Below are positions 59,091-64,000 of a stretch of DNA of 64,000 bases, one piece after another; within the stretch, counting starts at the first letter, position 1; each line of letters begins with the position of its first letter. The notes under the pieces were generated by a model, which searched no databases, was not told the origin of the DNA, and saw only the letters and a list, made by a program, of their open reading frames with translations. Origin of the DNA: Macrotrachela quadricornifera (lineage: Eukaryota > Rotifera > Eurotatoria > Philodinida > Philodinidae); NCBI GenBank assembly GCA_022393335.1, contig JAJEKB010021383.1, positions 1,911,687 through 1,975,686 of the forward strand, read 5' to 3'. Made by a program: the position numbers and the translations under genes.

Positions 59091-59405
59091 CCACCATGGT
59101 TGAGCGGTCACGTCACTTGGCACGCACCCACAAGGTTCTGTGTTTAAACCTCAGTAACATCATACATAGAATGATCCTGGACAAGTCATTAACGGCTAAA
59201 TTGTCTCAAATGATTCATTCCACATGAATCATTCGTGCTGGCTGTATCTTTAGTCAGTGTGTTGCACGGAAGAGGGTGCAGATACCTGCCCTCTGTGAAA
59301 AGAAAAGATGATAGAACCCAGCTGCATGTGGAAAATTAGTAATAATAACCGGGGCTAGCCTCAGTGGGCGATAAGCCTATGGAACGTTATTATTAATATT
59401 ATTAT
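59091..59405 (+). mobile_element. tRNA-derived SINE
   Basis: The 5' part resembles a tRNA gene: A-box-like TGGTTGAGCGG at 59097-59107 and B-box-like GTTTAAACCTC at 59142-59152, about 35 nt between the boxes. A body follows containing CCTGGACAAGTCATTAACGG (a motif often seen in tRNA SINE bodies) and AGAACCCAGCTGCATGTGG, then CCGGGGCTAGCCTCAGTGGG, and it ends in an ATT-rich tail (59387-59405). It is much richer in GC than the flanks. It is not a functional tRNA because the acceptor and anticodon arms do not fold cleanly. Such elements are transcribed by RNA polymerase III and mobilised by a partner LINE. Confidence 0.72.
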
Positions 59406-62405
59406 AGAATTGTATTTAGTAACGTTCTATACATAAACGCATTTTACCATGTTTTAATCGCCAGTCGTATTTAAAGACGTTTAAGGTATACAGATGCATT
59501 CTGCCGAAGAATTAAGTAAATACATCTAAATGCATTCAACCGAATTCAAATATCTCAAATGCGTTTACTTGCATTTCGAAATATAAAAAATCTAATTTAT
59601 CTAGTCGAATAATTATGACATATGGAATATTTGTCTATGAGTTGCTCTGTTTTGTAATGATAACTTAGTAAATAATGCTAGTTTGTATTTTCACATAGTA
59701 CAGCAGTCTAAAAAAGTATTCAAGTAACAATAATCTCAATAATATTCTTTTTTATTAAAAAAAAAAGAAAAAATCATGTTCATAATTATGAGCTCTCATT
59801 ATCCATATAAGTTGTAATGATTTATAAAAAGGAATCCTTTGTATAAATAAATAATAATCTTCCAGATGATCGAATAGCGCAGAAATTGAAGATATTGATT
59901 GTAAATACGACACAAAATGAAAGTTAAATAAATCAAATAGAAAAAACTTTTAAGTTTGTCTAATGAAATGTATATTAAGAATCATATTGAGTTATGGTTG
60001 GTTTTTTATTTTATAATTTTTTATTAAGAATATTTTTCTCATTCAAATATTTAATTTTCTCTCCCCCAAAAAAAATAAGGTTTATTTTTATTTGATAGTA
60101 ATCGATTTTTTATTTATGTATTTTTAAAAGAGAATCTTTATTTTCTTGATGTTTTGAGTGGATATATGAATTCAAATTCTTAGTACCGAATCTCAATCAT
60201 ATGTATATATGCATGATACATTCTATCAGATTAGTTCGATCAATTCTTGTAGATGTTTAATTTGCTTTGGAAGCAAACTCCACGATGATGGATTTTAAAG
60301 TGTTTATGGTTAACAACGAAAATATTTATACATCCATCGACTACAACGATAATATCAGATAGTAGGTATACGAAACAAATATTTATATTGACGATGACAT
60401 TAGCTTCGTCTGGTCTTTTTTATTGGTCTTTTCCAACTCAGAAATGCAGTCAAATCTTTAAAGAATAGATACGTTATACCTTGATTTATGATAAAAATAT
60501 AAATAGACATAGTTCTTATTTTTTTAAATACCACGAGCAAGACAAATTTTCTTTCTCTATATATTTTACATACTCTCTGATATCCATGTAGTAAAAATAA
60601 TTAGGATATGATTACAGAATCGGAAAAACATGACACATAATTAGAATTCACAACGTTCAATAAAATTTTACATTTAGCAACATTGGAAAGTCATTTAATC
60701 AAGACGCGAATGTTGAAAGATCTTCAGATAACATAAGACACGATTGAAATTTCTTTGTTAGTTCATACGAATTTTTTACATTATCATAGCATAGAATTGA
60801 GCAAATTTTAAGTAATAATCCAAACAGACATTAAGAAACATCCGATGAGTGATCGAATGTTTGAAATGTATTTTTTTGTTAGTCGGTTTCCTATCAAACT
60901 TCGAGCACTTGGAAATGATCTCCTATTGAACATTTAATTTTGACTCGTCGAATACAGTTCGATACGTCAATGAAATCAATCAAACAAAAATAGTTTCTAT
61001 TTTGAAAAAATTTCGATATTCTCGTATGCAATCATTCGAATGATCAAAGACTAATGATAGAAACTATCTATTGACGAGTTCTCAACCAATTGGATAACCA
61101 ATTAAGTGGGATAAATTTGTATTATTCATTTGCATTAGTTATATCGATTCTTTTTTTTTACTCAAAAGAGATTTTCAATATATTTTCATAGATCTGCAAT
61201 GACAAAGAAACTTTTTCGATGTGTCCATCATGAACAACTGAGAAAGATAGAGTTACAATACATTTTATGGTTTCAATTCTCGTTTTAATCTTCTTTTCCA
61301 CGTGCACTATCGAATCTATCATTTTTAGTTTGATCATATATCCAAACGAAAATTTGATGTGATATATCAATAACATTTCTTATAAGTCTGTCTGACTACA
61401 ATGATAATTCAGAACAAATATATATATCATACAATTAATTCATTCATCTAGGACAACTTTCATTTTCTAATCTGTATGTAGATGTAAATTTCAACTTGAT
61501 CCAGATTTAACTTTAGAAATTATTTAGATAAATATGAGTATAGATGGAGTTACAGTCGTTGATTATAAGTATGAGAATATGGGAAAGTTTTGGGTATCAT
61601 CAACACTTATATTTCAGATACTCATATTTTACTTCACAAGAGAACTCTTTAAAATTTGTCATCTATTGATTGTAGTGGTGTCTTGGTTACTCAACTTATT
61701 GCCTCTTTTTCTACACGTGGTAGGAAGTATAACACAAAATTATGAAATTCTTTTTTTTTTGTAGTCGACAAAAGAATAAACAACGCATAAAATATATAAA
61801 TTTCATTTTTAATCCAAATATTTTATTTCCAAACTTCTTCAATACAGGTATGTAGAAAAGAAACTAAATTGTTGAGTATAGAGAATCTAATGATGAAAAA
61901 CAAAACGATCGAAATAATGAATCCTTTCTTTTATGTGAATGATGACGTTTTATTTCATTTTTCTATCGCTTAATACATTATTGTTACAGAATAAAATGTA
62001 TTACAAAATACGGCGTGAAGAGGTCTATAGTTTATAAATGACAAATGACTTTCACAGGTGCATTTTTTATTTTAAAAAATAAACAAAACTGTGAGAACAC
62101 GATAATATTTTTTTCTTATTCCACCAACTACAAAATGTTTATTTATGATAAGCAAATTCGGATTATTCTTAAGATCGTGAATAAGTTTTAGATGCTAAAC
62201 GAAAAATGATTCTAATAAGAATTTTTAATTAATGAAGATCGAATCGATTTAAGTTTATAGTTTAGAATTTATAGAAATATTACCTACCTCTCAGGTTTAT
62301 TGTTCAGTATAAGAAAAAAGAATAATTTCAAGAAGTTGACCAAAACAGTGATTGTTTTTTCTGGTCTTCAGCATATGTTAACTTACTTGTTTTTTTATTA
62401 AAAGA
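59406..62405. other. Intergenic, no gene recognised
   Basis: Three kilobases of AT-rich sequence. The frame at 61534-61764 is hydrophobic but has no further support. No repeat structure noticed. Confidence 0.5.
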
Positions 62406-63710
62406 ATGAAATTCAAAATAAGTTGTAGGAATAATATAGCAATGGCTGAAAATTCAAGTGCACGTGTTTCTTCTAATGGTCCGTATAATAATTCTAAAGC
62501 TGCAGTTAACCATGTTGGAGCGTGTCTAACAAGTCATCCAAGCTATCAAGCTATTATACCGTCTTCGTCCGATCATCATGGTTTCACTTCTAAAGCATAC
62601 CGAAGAAATAATTCAAGCTACCAAGCTACTGTTGCGTCTTCGACAGGTTACGATACCTCATCAAGCAAACTTTATAGTTCACATGAATCGAGTTCGCAAC
62701 CTACCGATTCATATTCTTCAAGCTATCGTGATTCATCTAGTTATCCTAATAATTCATACAGATCCAGTTCAAAGTTTGCTCCCTCTGTCCACGCAACATC
62801 TAATGCACCGTCATATCACACTTCTAAATGGTCCAATCAGATTTCAAAAACTGAACATTCATTAGCAGCGAAAAATTATGATCTATCGGATACACGTTTG
62901 ACCTTAAAAAGACCGTATTCTCATTCGGCCGCGTTGCACTCAACTGATGATCCTAATCCAGATTTTATTCAACTTTTGCCAGTATCAACACAATTTCCAA
63001 ATTCTAAACTGTTACCTCAATCAATGCAGAACATGTCTATATCAGATCAGTTAGTCAATTTTTATCCAGTACACAAAAAAGGTCCCAATTATCGCCAATA
63101 TTGTGTAGGATGCTTATCCGATGAGGAAAAACCTCGTAGTAAGAGAAATTGTATTTGGAAATACACATCAGGCCCAAATTGGTATTGCACAGAAGTCAAT
63201 ATGGCATTAGCATCAGATTCACCCACACTAAAATCTTATGGATCATACATCAGACAATTAAAATATTCTATTGGTATGTCACAAATGAAATATTTTGGTA
63301 CTGTATTTCGAGGTTAGATTTTTTTATAGTTGTCAAAATATTTCAGTACAACATAGTTTTTCTTTTGAATAGGTGTAGATATGTCACCGAGTGAAATTCA
63401 AGCCTATGAAACGAAAAATATTTTTTTCATTCCAAGTTTCACATCGACATCGAAGTCAATGCCATTTACAGGCAAGAATACATTATTTCACATTAATATT
63501 ACACCAGAATGGTCTAAATTTTGTATGGAGATTCAACCGGAACATACAAAGTATCCTAATGAAGAAGAAATACTATTTTCTTGCTACAATCTCTATCAAT
63601 ATCAAAGAACAGAAAAGTCTAATGGACAACGAATTATAAAGTTAACTTTAATGAATTATGACAAATACTTTGACTATGAAACCAATGCTATCATAAATTA
63701 TTACGCTTAA
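62406..63710 (+). CDS. ADP-ribosyltransferase with Ser/Tyr-rich N-terminus, two exons (414 aa)
   Basis: Exons 62406-63312 and 63373-63710, with a 60-nt intron that splits the Gly codon of the FRG motif. An in-frame ATG at 62442 (context GCAATGG) is an alternative, perhaps better, start. Residues 1-150 are low-complexity, rich in Ser, Tyr, Asn and His (SSYRDSSSYPNNSYRSSS), probably disordered. Residues about 225-260 hold a cysteine/tryptophan-rich patch (YCVGCLSDEEK, NCIWKY, PNWYC). The ART domain has the R-S-E set: VFRG with R302, FTSTS with S327-T328-S329, and YPNEEEILF with ExE at E366 and E368. NAD-dependent arginine mono-ADP-ribosylation is therefore the likely reaction. No TPRs. AATAAA at 63713-63718 overlaps the region just after the stop. 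Targets unknown. Confidence 0.88.
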
Positions 63711-63744
63711 CTAATAAAATATCTTGAACTATATATTGTATTTC

Positions 63745-64000
63745 TTAACACATTCAACTCGATGAGACCCATCGGTGGGTCTCACTATATTTCAACAAAA
63801 AACTTAGCAGAAAAATATTTTCCTTTCCATTTTTCCTAGGCAAGAGATTACACATCATGTGTCATCTGCTCTATCTTCGCCATTGTTTGAACTATTTATT
63901 GTACAGGGTGATACTTTTCGTTAAAACAGTCTAGATAAAACAATTGCCACAATCAGAGCAGAAAATTCTTCTTTTCTTTGCTATTGCATGACTTACTTTT
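63745..64000 (+). mobile_element. Possible terminus of a piggyBac-like element with subterminal hairpin
   Basis: TTAA at 63745-63748 is followed by CACATTCAACTCGATGAGAC and a strong hairpin, TGAGACCCA-TCGG-TGGGTCTCA (63763-63784). TTAA plus a short subterminal palindrome containing GACCC/GGGTC is common in piggyBac-like ends. The other end would lie outside the window, so this is tentative. It begins 27 nt after the ART poly(A) signal. Confidence 0.35.

Noticed and set aside
61534..61764. Hydrophobic 76-codon frame as a membrane protein
   Set aside because: AT-rich sequence easily gives such frames; no promoter, poly(A) or family support beyond an ATG.

Overview
The window is nuclear DNA of an animal with a compact, AT-rich genome. 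Four features point to a bdelloid rotifer (Adineta/Rotaria type): most spliceosomal introns are about 48-70 nt with GTAAGT-like donors; NHL-repeat and arginine ADP-ribosyltransferase (ART)/TPR genes of the kind expanded in rotifers are present; a plant-type DYW pentatricopeptide-repeat (PPR) gene sits in an otherwise animal-like locus; and non-autonomous DNA transposons are dense. The species assignment is inference. No sequence search was run.

Layout. 1-1537: 3' part of a GMC oxidoreductase (+). 1.7-3.1 kb: a 1.3 kb foldback element. 5.3-10.3 kb: two small secreted-protein genes with TATA boxes (5372-5836; 9994-10191) and a decayed coding remnant between them. 11.9-12.5 kb and 22.4-23.0 kb: two members of one inverted-repeat family. 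14.6-17.2 kb: a nine-exon MAP2K-like kinase. 19.0-21.1 kb: a five-exon secreted NHL-repeat protein. 23.9-26.2 kb (-): an intronless ART fused to seven kinesin-light-chain-type TPRs. 28.1-30.9 kb (-): a ten-exon SLC22-type transporter. 32.3-37.5 kb: a mariner-type MITE, a 32-bp minisatellite and a second 1.3 kb foldback. 38.5-41.6 kb (-): an eleven-exon PPR-E-DYW gene. 42.7-47.3 kb: a decayed DDE/SWIM transposase split by a LINE. 47.4-51.3 kb: a small MITE, a TTAA-flanked piggyBac-like element containing the 400-nt assembly gap, a TA-flanked foldback MITE and an NHL pseudogene. 52.5-53.8 kb (-): an equilibrative nucleoside transporter. 54.7-58.7 kb (-): two small uncharacterised genes. 59.1-59.4 kb: a tRNA-derived SINE. 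62.4-63.7 kb: a second, structurally different ART. 63.75 kb: a possible piggyBac-type terminus running off the window.

The genes do not form a pathway; this is an ordinary eukaryotic neighbourhood of independently transcribed genes. The most notable locus is the DYW-type PPR gene. In plants, such proteins pick organellar transcripts through PPR motifs and deaminate C to U through the DYW domain. Here the HxE and CxxC zinc/catalytic signatures and the E-region are retained, the gene has ten introns, the C-terminus is DYF instead of DYW, and a recent 346-bp tandem duplication (49-nt intron plus 297-nt exon) added a 99-residue PPR block. The exon models of the GMC, kinase, NHL, SLC22, PPR and second ART genes were built by hand from splice signals and reading-phase continuity. 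All phases close, but no transcript evidence is available.
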